Below, one piece after another: positions 19,334 through 27,584 of a stretch of DNA of 64,000 bases. A program made the position numbers and the translations under genes. This stretch comes from G963677325 sp963677325 (GTDB taxonomy: Bacteria > Bacteroidota > Bacteroidia > Bacteroidales > Prolixibacteraceae), in the NCBI GenBank assembly GCA_963677325.2, contig CAXXGM010000008.1, forward strand, positions 682,001 through 746,000, in the 5' to 3' direction. Below the pieces are notes generated by a model. The model saw nothing but the letters and a program-made list of their open reading frames with translations, did no database searches and was not told the origin of the DNA. The stretch's first letter is position 1, and each line of letters opens with the position of its first letter.

Positions 19334-20108
19334 TATTAATGCGCACGTTGGCCACTGGCCATTTAAAAGACTTAAATATAATACCTGCGCCACGTTACTG
19401 GACAGGATGAATCAGTTTGGGGTGGATGTTTCGGTAATCAGTAACCTGAACGGTGTTTTTTATAAAGATACCCAGTCGGCTAATGAAGAGTTATACGATG
19501 AAATGAGATCCGGCAAAAAGTTTTCGGACCGTTTTATACCCTTTGCTGTCATGAATCCCACCTATGCCGGTTGGGAAAATGATCTGAAGGTAATCACCAC
19601 AAAAATGGGGATGAAAGGGATCTGCCTGTATCCGCTCTATCACGACTATGAAATTACCGATCCGGCCTGTGTTGATTTGGTACAGCGTGCCCGTGACAAG
19701 GGACTTATTGTGACTTTTTCACACCGGATTGTTGATTCCCGGCAGCGTTCCCATATGGATCTGTCCAAGGAATGGACCTTGAAGGATATTGTGCCGATCA
19801 TCAAGAAAGTGCCGGACGCAAAGTATTTTATTGTCAATACGGCGAATAGTATTTCGGTTGGGGAGGAAGATACTCAACTGATTAAGAATTCGAAGGTTCT
19901 CTTTGATACATCGGGAAGAATTTTGTCCGATTTGGGCGGAATGCTAAAACTTTACGGGAAAGATAAATTTGCTTTCGGAACGCATGCTCCGATCCTGGAC
20001 TATGCCTGCGGATTGTTGCGGATAGAATCTCTCAGGCCAACCGAGGCAGATGAGGCTACCAAAGAGCTTTTACGGTCGGGGAATGCCAAAAAGATGCTCG
20101 GGATTTAA
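19323..20108 (+). CDS. Amidohydrolase-like protein with altered metal motif
   Basis: A 261-residue protein of the amidohydrolase-2 type without a signal peptide. The N-terminus reads LLDINAHVGHWPFK, where a typical enzyme has DxHxH, so the first metal pair is changed to a spaced AH..GH. Barrel segments follow (FIPFAVMNPTYAGW; MGMKGICLYPLYHDYEI; VTFSHRIVDSRQRSH; FAFGTHAPILDYA). The final segment has FGTHAP instead of the usual FGSD, so the catalytic Asp position also differs. It overlaps the Tat-exported amidohydrolase by 11 bp. It may be a distinct enzyme subtype or a partner subunit, and its lack of an export signal raises the question of where the pair acts. Confidence 0.7.
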   Translation: MLLDINAHVGHWPFKRLKYNTCATLLDRMNQFGVDVSVISNLNGVFYKDTQSANEELYDEMRSGKKFSDRFIPFAVMNPTYAGWENDLKVITTKMGMKGICLYPLYHDYEITDPACVDLVQRARDKGLIVTFSHRIVDSRQRSHMDLSKEWTLKDIVPIIKKVPDAKYFIVNTANSISVGEEDTQLIKNSKVLFDTSGRILSDLGGMLKLYGKDKFAFGTHAPILDYACGLLRIESLRPTEADEATKELLRSGNAKKMLGI

Positions 20109-20141
20109 TTAAGAATTAAAAATTACGAATTGGATTTCAAT

Positions 20142-20358
20142 AACCACGAAGTGGTTAAATGTGAATAGCCCCGGATGAAATCCGGTGGAAATAAGAATGT
20201 GAGATAGGAAGAACCCTGAAAGGGTTCAACATCGTAAATAACAAAATTCATGAGGGTTAACTATCCTATAAGTTGAACCCCTCCGGGGTTCGTGTGTGTT
20301 CTCTCATGTTTTCCACAGGTTTCACCTGTGGCTATTCACGTTTAACCACTTCGTGGTT
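20142..20358. repeat. Nested palindromic element
   Basis: The outer arms 20142-20170 and 20330-20358 are 29 bp each and match at 28 positions as an inverted repeat. Each arm contains its own palindrome, AACCACGAAGTGGTT. Inside are further paired palindromes: CCGGATGAAATCCGG on the left with CACAGGTTTCACCTGTG on the right, and GAACCCTGAAAGGGTTC with GAACCCCTCCGGGGTTC. No gene lies in 20109-20560. Confidence 0.8.
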
Positions 20359-20560
20359 TTTATTTTAGTAAGATGAACAACAGGGTTTGTTCGCCCGTTG
20401 TTCGCTCTTCGTTCGCTTTAAAAGCGAAGAAACAGCGATTGTACTGAATCCATTCAGCACTGCAAACAGAGCTGAACCATTTGCCGGGTCTGCAGTTATT
20501 CGCATTGGTGATCTTCGGCTGAAAATACTTTTTGACAACCTATAATTAACTAAACTTTTT

Positions 20561-21658
20561 ATGGATCAAAAAGCTACCACAAATGTTGTACAGGGGAGAG
20601 TTCTCTCCATCGATTTCTTCCGCGGATTTGTCATGTTTTTCCTGGTAACAGGAATCTCTGGTATTTTTAGTGAATGGGTTAAAACCGGTAACGCAGGCGA
20701 TCTGATTACAACACTTAATACTCAGTTCCGCCATGGAATATGGTATGAACTGACTTACTGGGATCTTATCCAACCCTTTTTTATGTTTATTGTGGGGGTG
20801 GCCATGCCTTTCTCCCTGGCTAAAAGGATGGAAAGGGGAGAACCCTGGGAAAAATCGCTTCAGCATGCACTTACCCGCTCTTTCTGGCTGCTGGTGCTTG
20901 GATTCATGGCGGGAGCCACAGAAAAGACTTTTTCTTTTACAAACATTCTTCCTCAATTGGCCTTTGCCTATCCGGTTGCTTTTCTATTAATGCGGCTAAA
21001 GGTAAAATGGCAATTAGTAATTTCATTTGCCTTTATCTTACTATCCGATCTACTCTACCATTTCTGGCCGGTAGAAGGATACAATCAGCTGGCTCCGGCT
21101 CAGAACTTTGGCGCCTGGTTTGATTTAGCCGTCATTGGCCATTTAAATCCAAACCATTGGGTTACTTTTAATGCGGTACCTACAACGGCTCACATTATCT
21201 GGGGTGTTATCGTTGGTAAATTTCTCATGAAAGAGCAATCCGATAAAAGGAAGATTCTTACGCTTTTCATCGCCGGACTGATTGGATTAATCATCGGATT
21301 TTCACTCGATGCTTTTGTTCCGATTATTGAGCGGATCTGTACAAGCTCGTATGTAATTGTTACAGGAGCATGGGCCTTGGTGGCCATGGCCTTTTCTTAC
21401 TGGCTGGCCGATGTGATAAAATTAAGAAAGTTTGCCTGGTTTTTTGCCGTTGTGGGAATGAATCCGATTTTTATCTATCTCTTTTCCATGATGGGAGGAG
21501 GAAAGATATTCAGCCGCATGGCCGTACCTTTTACCGCAAGGCTTTTCGGCTGGAGTGGTCCGATTTTCACGAACATGGTAACAACCTTAGTGGTAGTGGG
21601 CATGTTCTGGTATTTGTGCTATTTTCTTTATAAACGGAAAATATTCTTTAAATTGTAG
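20561..21658 (+). CDS. Heparan-alpha-glucosaminide N-acetyltransferase-like membrane protein
   Basis: A 365-residue polytopic membrane protein, with roughly ten hydrophobic helices. Near the N-terminus it has RVLSIDFFRGFVMFFLV, the hallmark of the HGSNAT/NagX/DUF5009 group. Other conserved parts are YWDLIQPFFMFIVGVAMPFSLAKR, AHIIWGVIVGKFLM and MNPIFIYLFSMMGG. The lysosomal relative moves acetyl from cytosolic acetyl-CoA to glucosamine across the membrane, and bacterial relatives are proposed to act on periplasmic amino sugars. Placed between amidohydrolases and an exported aminotransferase, it suggests a substrate with an amino group, but this is inference. It is shorter than many family members yet appears complete. 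Confidence 0.8.
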   Translation: MDQKATTNVVQGRVLSIDFFRGFVMFFLVTGISGIFSEWVKTGNAGDLITTLNTQFRHGIWYELTYWDLIQPFFMFIVGVAMPFSLAKRMERGEPWEKSLQHALTRSFWLLVLGFMAGATEKTFSFTNILPQLAFAYPVAFLLMRLKVKWQLVISFAFILLSDLLYHFWPVEGYNQLAPAQNFGAWFDLAVIGHLNPNHWVTFNAVPTTAHIIWGVIVGKFLMKEQSDKRKILTLFIAGLIGLIIGFSLDAFVPIIERICTSSYVIVTGAWALVAMAFSYWLADVIKLRKFAWFFAVVGMNPIFIYLFSMMGGGKIFSRMAVPFTARLFGWSGPIFTNMVTTLVVVGMFWYLCYFLYKRKIFFKL

Positions 21659-21664
21659 AAAAAT

Positions 21665-21760
21665 GGTCATTGTTAGTCATTAACAGTCATTAACAGTCAT
21701 TAATAGTCATTAATAGTCATTAATAGTCATTAATAGTCATTAATAGTCATTGATGGTCAT
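21665..21760. repeat. 10-bp tandem repeat after a stop codon
   Basis: About ten units of TAATAGTCAT-type sequence with a strict 10-bp period begin right after the stop at 21658. They lie just upstream of the aminotransferase gene. No spacers, so not CRISPR. Confidence 0.85.
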
Positions 21761-21815
21761 TAAAGACAAAGTAAATGACATGAATACGATATTTAAACCT
21801 TAAACAATAACCAGA

Positions 21816-23177
21816 ATGAAATCAAAAGACCTTTCAAGAAGAAAATTTGTCACCGTAGTGTCTGCAGGCTCAGCAGGTGTGGTGGCTTCAGGTGTTATTC
21901 CCGCATACGGGAGCAATGGCATGATACAAGATAAAGGAAAATTGGCCATTCTTGGCGGTGACCCGGTAAGGAAAGACAAACCCTGGCACAGCTGGCCTTT
22001 TATTGACCAAAATGTAATCGATTCCATTGTCAGTACTACTAAAAGCGGCGTATGGTGCAGAACCAGCGCCAATAACAAAGTTGCCGCCACTTTTGAGAAA
22101 GAATTTTCTGCAATGCTTGGCGCCAAATATTTTCTTGGCGTTGGCTCCGGCACGCAAGCCCTTAATACCTGTGTTGAAGCCCTTAATATCGGACCGGGAG
22201 ATGAGGTAATTACCTCTGCCTACAGTGATATGGGAACAATTGCCTCGATTCTTGTAGCCCGGGCTCTTCCGGTGATGGCAGATCTTGATCCTGAATCTTT
22301 CCAGATTGATCCTAAAGATGTGGAGAGACGAATTACTCCCAACACGAAAGCCATTATGCCGGTACACATCATGGGTGTACCCTGCGATATGGAAAATATA
22401 ATGGCCATTGCCAAAAAACATAACCTGTTTGTTATAGAGGACGCATGTCAGGCCCATCTGGCGGAATACCAGGGCCAGAAACTGGGAACTATTGGTGACA
22501 TCGGCGCTTTTAGTTTCCAGGAAACCAAAGTAATCTCCTGTGGTGAAGGCGGCGGAGTTGTAACCAATGACGCGGCATTGATTGATAAATGCTATACTGT
22601 TCATAATCATGGCACAACAAGGAAAGGAGTTTCTGAAAGAATTGGACCAAAATACAGGATGACCGAATTTGAAGGCGCCATATTAATGGGACAGATGCCC
22701 GGATTTAAAGAACGTCATGAGCTGCGCAACAGGAACGCAAATTACCTGAGATCAAAACTTAAAGATTTCCCCGGACTTGTTCCTCAGAAACAGTATGAAG
22801 GAACCTCAAGCAGCGCTTATTATCTTTTTGCGATGTCTTATCACAAGGAGTATTTCAATAATGCTGAGCCCAAGAAATTTATCAAGGCAATACAGGCAGA
22901 AGGTATTCCGTTGAGCGGGTACATTGCTAATGGTTTGCACAAGGAGCCATGGACTGTAAATATTTTAAATCTGAAAGGATACCAAAAGATGTACTCACCC
23001 GAAAGGTTGCAGCAATACAGGGATGAACTCAGTTTGCCAAATTGCGATAATGTCTGTCGGGACGTCATTGGTATGAGCGGCCCCGGTCGCCTTCTGGGGA
23101 CACTGGAAGATATGGATGACATTATCAATGGAATCATGAAAGTTTATGAGAACAGGGATAAACTGAGCTCAATCTAA
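21816..23177 (+). CDS. Tat-signal DegT/DnrJ/EryC1/StrS-type PLP aminotransferase, copy 1
   Basis: A 453-residue sugar-aminotransferase-fold protein. It begins with a twin-arginine signal, LSRRKFVTVVSAGSAGVVASG, which is unusual for this normally cytoplasmic family. PLP-fold landmarks are GVGSGTQALNTCVEAL, DEVITSAYSDMGTIASIL, VIEDACQAHLAEYQG and FSFQETKVISCGEGGGVV, where Lys238 is the expected Schiff-base lysine. The end is NRDKLSSI. A close paralog of identical length lies at 35078. DegT enzymes transfer amino groups to keto-sugars or keto-cyclitols. The neighbours (amidohydrolases, acetyltransferase-like, ceramidase-like) fit amino-group chemistry outside the cytoplasm. The call to the family is firm; the reaction is unknown. 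Confidence 0.88.
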   Translation: MKSKDLSRRKFVTVVSAGSAGVVASGVIPAYGSNGMIQDKGKLAILGGDPVRKDKPWHSWPFIDQNVIDSIVSTTKSGVWCRTSANNKVAATFEKEFSAMLGAKYFLGVGSGTQALNTCVEALNIGPGDEVITSAYSDMGTIASILVARALPVMADLDPESFQIDPKDVERRITPNTKAIMPVHIMGVPCDMENIMAIAKKHNLFVIEDACQAHLAEYQGQKLGTIGDIGAFSFQETKVISCGEGGGVVTNDAALIDKCYTVHNHGTTRKGVSERIGPKYRMTEFEGAILMGQMPGFKERHELRNRNANYLRSKLKDFPGLVPQKQYEGTSSSAYYLFAMSYHKEYFNNAEPKKFIKAIQAEGIPLSGYIANGLHKEPWTVNILNLKGYQKMYSPERLQQYRDELSLPNCDNVCRDVIGMSGPGRLLGTLEDMDDIINGIMKVYENRDKLSSI

Positions 23178-23187
23178 GTTCTTTTAA

Positions 23188-23408
23188 AAGAGGGTGTCCA
23201 AAAAGCTATCCTCATTCATTTCTGTCAGTTTCAACTGACGGAAAAGAGGTTCAGAAAAGGAGGGCGTTAGCCTCATTTTGGTGGAGTAAAATGTGGCTAA
23301 AGCCTTTTTTAACTGCTTTATAACCGTCAGCTAAAGCTGACGGCAATGGATGAGAACCGGTAGAATTTTCGATTTTTGTGGTCTTTGATACTTTTTGGAC
23401 AGTCTCTT
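23188..23408. repeat. MITE-like element with terminal inverted repeats and inner palindromes
   Basis: The ends 23188-23205 and 23391-23408 are 18-bp inverted repeats with 16 matches, sharing AAGAG and TGTCCAAAAAG. Inside are palindromes with a CTGACGG/CCGTCAG core (GTCAGTTTCAACTGAC near 23224; CCGTCAGCTAAAGCTGACGG near 23324). There is no open frame. TIRs of this kind suggest a non-autonomous transposable element. Confidence 0.65.
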
Positions 23409-23466
23409 ACTTTTATTGCCGATAACTTTTTTAATTGGGATCGTTTTCTTTTTATCCATTAAATGT

Positions 23467-24855
23467 ATGAATTATATTATTAACCTTGAGAGGATGTTTC
23501 GTGTATGCCTTCTGGCAATGATGATACCTTCTTATGTGTGCTTTGCTGGGGGAAAGAATCTTTCCAATTCCGGTAATCTTCGCGTAGCTACATTTGATGT
23601 GGATGCGACACCGCCTGTAGGGAATTACCTGGCCTATGATCCTACGATCAATTCATGGGACATGGGTCTGAGGGCGAAAGGTATCGTTATTCTTGGGAAA
23701 GGACAACCTGTTGTTCTTTGCGTGGTCGACTGGATTGGAATATCAAATGACAGCCAGGATGCTTTCAAAAGCGTTCTGGCAGAAGCAGCGGGTACCGTGC
23801 CGGAGCGGGTCGCTGTCCATACCATCCACGTTCACGATGCTCCAATCAGTGATTTTGGCGCGGAAAAGCTTTTGAAAGAAGCGGGCCGTGAATCCCTTAG
23901 CTATGAAGGCTCTTATCAGCGCGAGATCATACGACAGCTCGGGTTGGCGGTAAAAAACGCTCTTGAAAAGTCACAACCGGTAACGCATATAGGTTTGGGA
24001 CAGGCTCCGGTCTATGAAGTGGCCTCCAACCGTAGGATCCTTGGTCCGGATGGCAAAGTGAAAGCCATGCGCCACGAGGGAAGAAGGAACCCGGTATTGC
24101 AGGCGCTACCCGAAGGCGTTATTGACCCCATGGTCTCTCTGGTAAGCTTCTGGAATGAAGATAAGCCTGTTGCAGTGCTGAGTTATTATGCCACTCATCC
24201 GCAGAGTTATTACCGGACCGGAGTTGCAAATCCTGATTTCGTTGGTGTGGCCCGGTTCATGAGGCAGCTTGCAGTTCCTGAGGCTTTGCATGTACATTTC
24301 AACGGAGCAGGAGGGAATATAAGCAGCGGGAAATACAACGACGGCGCTAAAGAATGGAGAGGGATTATGGCTGAAAGGTTGGCTGACGGGATGAAGAGAG
24401 CCTGGGAATCCAGTAAAAAGGAACCTGTCACTGCTGATGATATGGACTGGAACTTTATCCCGGTAGCATTGCCGCCATCTCCGCTCGTTGAGGGCATCCA
24501 ATCAGAGATTAAAACACAGACCGTGCAGTATCTTACCAATAATCTGTTTAAAACTGTTTGGTTGAAAAGATTTCAGGCAGGTCAGAAAATCAACATTAAT
24601 TGTCTTTCACTCGGACGGGCCCGCATCCTGTTTATGCCCGGAGAATTGTTTGTTGAATACCAGCTTGCCGCGAAAAAGATGCGTCCCGATCTGTTTGTTG
24701 CCATGGCCGCCTACGGCGATTATGCCACCGGTTACATCTGTACGGCTAAAGCTTACGAGGAGGGTGGATATGAGGCAGGTATTGCATCGGCTGTTACTCC
24801 CGCTGCAGAAGCGATTGTCATGGATGCCATGCAAAAACTGCTGGAGAAGAAATAA
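23467..24855 (+). CDS. Secreted neutral/alkaline ceramidase-like hydrolase, copy 1
   Basis: About 462 residues, resembling the N-terminal domain of neutral/alkaline non-lysosomal ceramidases, zinc amidases that cut N-acyl bonds. ATG 23467 is used; 23494 would give a shorter signal peptide (MFRVCLLAMMIPSYVCFA), and an upstream TTG at 23395 lies inside a repeat and is rejected. Visible family segments are RVATFDVDATPPVG, VHTIHVHDAP (the H-x-H zinc site), SYYATHPQSYY and FNGAGGNISSGKYN. Many Bacteroidota proteins of this fold occur beside glycan genes and are not proven ceramidases, so the substrate is open. The next gene starts 18 bp downstream, suggesting one transcript. Confidence 0.8.
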   Translation: MNYIINLERMFRVCLLAMMIPSYVCFAGGKNLSNSGNLRVATFDVDATPPVGNYLAYDPTINSWDMGLRAKGIVILGKGQPVVLCVVDWIGISNDSQDAFKSVLAEAAGTVPERVAVHTIHVHDAPISDFGAEKLLKEAGRESLSYEGSYQREIIRQLGLAVKNALEKSQPVTHIGLGQAPVYEVASNRRILGPDGKVKAMRHEGRRNPVLQALPEGVIDPMVSLVSFWNEDKPVAVLSYYATHPQSYYRTGVANPDFVGVARFMRQLAVPEALHVHFNGAGGNISSGKYNDGAKEWRGIMAERLADGMKRAWESSKKEPVTADDMDWNFIPVALPPSPLVEGIQSEIKTQTVQYLTNNLFKTVWLKRFQAGQKININCLSLGRARILFMPGELFVEYQLAAKKMRPDLFVAMAAYGDYATGYICTAKAYEEGGYEAGIASAVTPAAEAIVMDAMQKLLEKK

Positions 24856-24873
24856 AACTGATCTGACAAATAG

Positions 24874-27474
24874 ATGGTGCACTATTCCATGATTCGAAAA
24901 AAGAATACAACTTCTACGAAGTTATTTGCTGTTATGAGGCCTTTTATTAAAAGGAGTCTTTGTTTTTGGACATTTCTATTGTTGTTAACTTCATCGGATT
25001 TATATGCACAAAAACCTCCTCTTTTTTCTATTGATTCTCGCCGGATTATCATCACTCACCAGGGACAAAAACTTGAAGTTTCATTGGATTGTCCTTTCTT
25101 AGTTCTGGACGATCAAAAGGTTGGAGGATATTCTCCTTTGGGGCGGGTTGGAGATAGCCGGAGATCTGATAAGGAGACCTTCCACATGACCTATGCACCT
25201 GTCAGGCTAAAGGGAGGGGGCGTGCTGGATGTTCAGCTTTTTATCCAATGGAATTCAAAGGAAAATTTCCTCCGTAAATGGGTCAGATACAGGGTGACAG
25301 AGGATAACAAACCTGTTCTGGTTAAGGAAATTGTGCTCGAAAGATTGGAGAAAAAGGAATGTATGAACACGCTACCTGGTGAACCGGGTCAGAATTACCC
25401 TGTTTTCTTTCCCGGGTTTTTTACAGGTATTGAATATCCTGTATCGTCCGTACGAATTGAATCAGGATCTATCGTATTGGCTCACCAGCCGGGCATTAAA
25501 ATTCAATCCGGGAAATGGTACGAAAGCAGAAAAGCCATTTACTGCGCGGTTGAAAAAGGTCACGAAAAAGAAAAATTCCTTGCTTACATTTCTGCTAACC
25601 GTCCCAAAAATGGGGGGATACATGTAAACTATAACTCATGGTGGACTTCCCCGGTACCCTATTCCGAGAAAGACATCTTTGGGCTTATGAAGATATTTGA
25701 AGAGAAAATGTTTCGGCCTTATGGCGCTTCCTTCAGTTCTTTCTGCATCGATATGGGATGGTCAAATCCTAAAAGCATATGGTCTATAGACACGCTTTTG
25801 TTTCCTAAAAAATTTAATACCATCCTGCAGTCTGCAAAAAAGATGAATTCAAGTATTGGATTATGGATATCACCATCCAACATGTATTCGCCAAAGAGCC
25901 TTGATTCACAGTGGGCAGAACAAAATGGATATGAGACATACGTTATTGATAGCGCCAGAAGGTTAAGCACCGGCACCTTATGCTGTCTTGGAGGAGAGCG
26001 TTATTCTAAAATCTTCAGGGAACATTTGGTTGAACTGGTCAAGAAGTATGAGATAAAGCAGCTGAAGCTGGATGGATATATTTTTACGGTGAATCCAACC
26101 CTTCTTTGTCATGAAACAGATCACGGTCATGAACCTGGTACTCTTTCAATAGAACCGATTGCAGAAACGCTCATTGAAACCTGCCGTCAAATACATGCTG
26201 TCTCTCCTGAAACATGGATCGAAACAACCTGTATGGGAGGGAATCCCAGTCCCTGGTGGCTCTTTTATGTCAATTCGGTAATCGGCAATTACGGCAGTGA
26301 CACTCCGGTTGGCCGTATTCCCTGTCCCGTGTACCGTGAAAGCTATACCTCTGCCCGTGACTTTTTGAACATTCAGGGAGCTGTCCATGGCATGACCCCG
26401 ATATCTGCACAGGAGGTTCTTGGAATCATCCATCAGTCACCAGAACCTTTCATGAATGATGCGGTTACTGCCATCATGCGCGGACATTTATTCCTTCCGC
26501 TTTATTTCAATCCGGCATTTATGGATGAAAAACGCTGGAAAATGATTGCAGGGACCATCAATTGGGCTAAAAACAATGCTTCGGTAATTCAAAATACACG
26601 GGTTCTTCTTCCGGTATCATGGCAAAAAGACAATGTTCCAAAGTTCAAATCGGATGCATCCACTATGCCGCTTGAACCTTATGGTTATAGTCATTTCATA
26701 AAAAATAAAGGTCCAATTGAACTTAGAAATCCATGGATCAAAAACTGCGAATACGAATTGAAGATCGACAGTTTCTCAGGGTTTTCAAAAGACGTCAGGA
26801 ATCTGAATCTTGTGAGTATTTACCCGGAATTACGGATTTATGCGAGAGACCTTAAATACGGCGATGAAATCAACATTCCTCTTGCTCCTTACGAGACTCT
26901 GGTTTTATCAGCTTCAGCAGAGAAATTGCGTAACGGACTTCCGGAGGCAAAAAATTCATTAAAGGGATTTGGCCAGATTTCAGTACATAAGATTGAAAAA
27001 ACAGTCATTAAACAGGAGAAATTAACTAAATCGGCCCAGCCGGATTCAAACTTACCTACTCAGAATACAGCTACAAAATTCAAGTTAAGCATGGAAGGGT
27101 CTGTTGAAGTAAAATCTCAACAAGCGGACTTGCTTGTACTTCTGGAGGGTAATACTGATAATTATATACCCGAAGGTACGATTTATATTAACGGCAAACC
27201 ATCCGAACTTTCTTTATGCGAAAGCGGGAAAGGAAGATTTAAAGTAAACAGGAAACTATGGGTCTTTCTAAAAACGCCTTTAATACAAGGAGAGAATTCG
27301 ATTTCACTGGATCTAATTTTACCAAAGTCGCCATTGAAAGTTTCAGTCTGGTCGTGGGCGAAGAAACCCGGTAATCTCTCACCGGAGAAATATCATAATA
27401 TACTTCCGCAGCCTGAAGATATTTCTATAGAATCAGTCAACCTTATTGAACCCTTTAATATGATTAATGAATGA
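24874..27474 (+). CDS. GH36-like (alpha-galactosidase superfamily) secreted glycosidase
   Basis: An 866-residue exported protein. ATG codons at 24874, 24889 and 24934 are all possible; the last gives the neatest signal peptide (FWTFLLLLTSSDLYAQ). An N-terminal beta-sandwich region precedes a TIM barrel with SFCIDMGWSNPKS (about residue 291) and KYEIKQLKLDGYIF, where Asp near residue 400 matches the GH36-type nucleophile. WIETTCMGGNPSPWW follows. The C-terminal part (about 740-850) is a beta-rich accessory domain. It sits 18 bp after the ceramidase-like gene. The clan GH-D-like assignment is inferred from motifs; alpha-galactosidase activity is only one possibility. Confidence 0.7.
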   Translation: MVHYSMIRKKNTTSTKLFAVMRPFIKRSLCFWTFLLLLTSSDLYAQKPPLFSIDSRRIIITHQGQKLEVSLDCPFLVLDDQKVGGYSPLGRVGDSRRSDKETFHMTYAPVRLKGGGVLDVQLFIQWNSKENFLRKWVRYRVTEDNKPVLVKEIVLERLEKKECMNTLPGEPGQNYPVFFPGFFTGIEYPVSSVRIESGSIVLAHQPGIKIQSGKWYESRKAIYCAVEKGHEKEKFLAYISANRPKNGGIHVNYNSWWTSPVPYSEKDIFGLMKIFEEKMFRPYGASFSSFCIDMGWSNPKSIWSIDTLLFPKKFNTILQSAKKMNSSIGLWISPSNMYSPKSLDSQWAEQNGYETYVIDSARRLSTGTLCCLGGERYSKIFREHLVELVKKYEIKQLKLDGYIFTVNPTLLCHETDHGHEPGTLSIEPIAETLIETCRQIHAVSPETWIETTCMGGNPSPWWLFYVNSVIGNYGSDTPVGRIPCPVYRESYTSARDFLNIQGAVHGMTPISAQEVLGIIHQSPEPFMNDAVTAIMRGHLFLPLYFNPAFMDEKRWKMIAGTINWAKNNASVIQNTRVLLPVSWQKDNVPKFKSDASTMPLEPYGYSHFIKNKGPIELRNPWIKNCEYELKIDSFSGFSKDVRNLNLVSIYPELRIYARDLKYGDEINIPLAPYETLVLSASAEKLRNGLPEAKNSLKGFGQISVHKIEKTVIKQEKLTKSAQPDSNLPTQNTATKFKLSMEGSVEVKSQQADLLVLLEGNTDNYIPEGTIYINGKPSELSLCESGKGRFKVNRKLWVFLKTPLIQGENSISLDLILPKSPLKVSVWSWAKKPGNLSPEKYHNILPQPEDISIESVNLIEPFNMINE

Positions 27475-27584
27475 TTATTGGTTAATAGTGAAATTTAATT
27501 CTTTTAAAATCTTATTTGTAGTAGAGAAAGGAAGTACAACCACAAAACAGACCTTATACCTTACAACGATAATGATCATTAAAT

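Noticed and set aside
21888..22610. A 240-codon minus-strand open frame opposite the first aminotransferase
   Set aside because: It is antisense to a conserved PLP-enzyme gene and its composition is that of a reverse-strand shadow. A similar shadow lies opposite the second copy (35423-35980).
23395..23466. TTG start for the ceramidase-like gene
   Set aside because: It lies inside the terminal inverted repeat of the MITE-like element and adds a second hydrophobic stretch before the real signal peptide.
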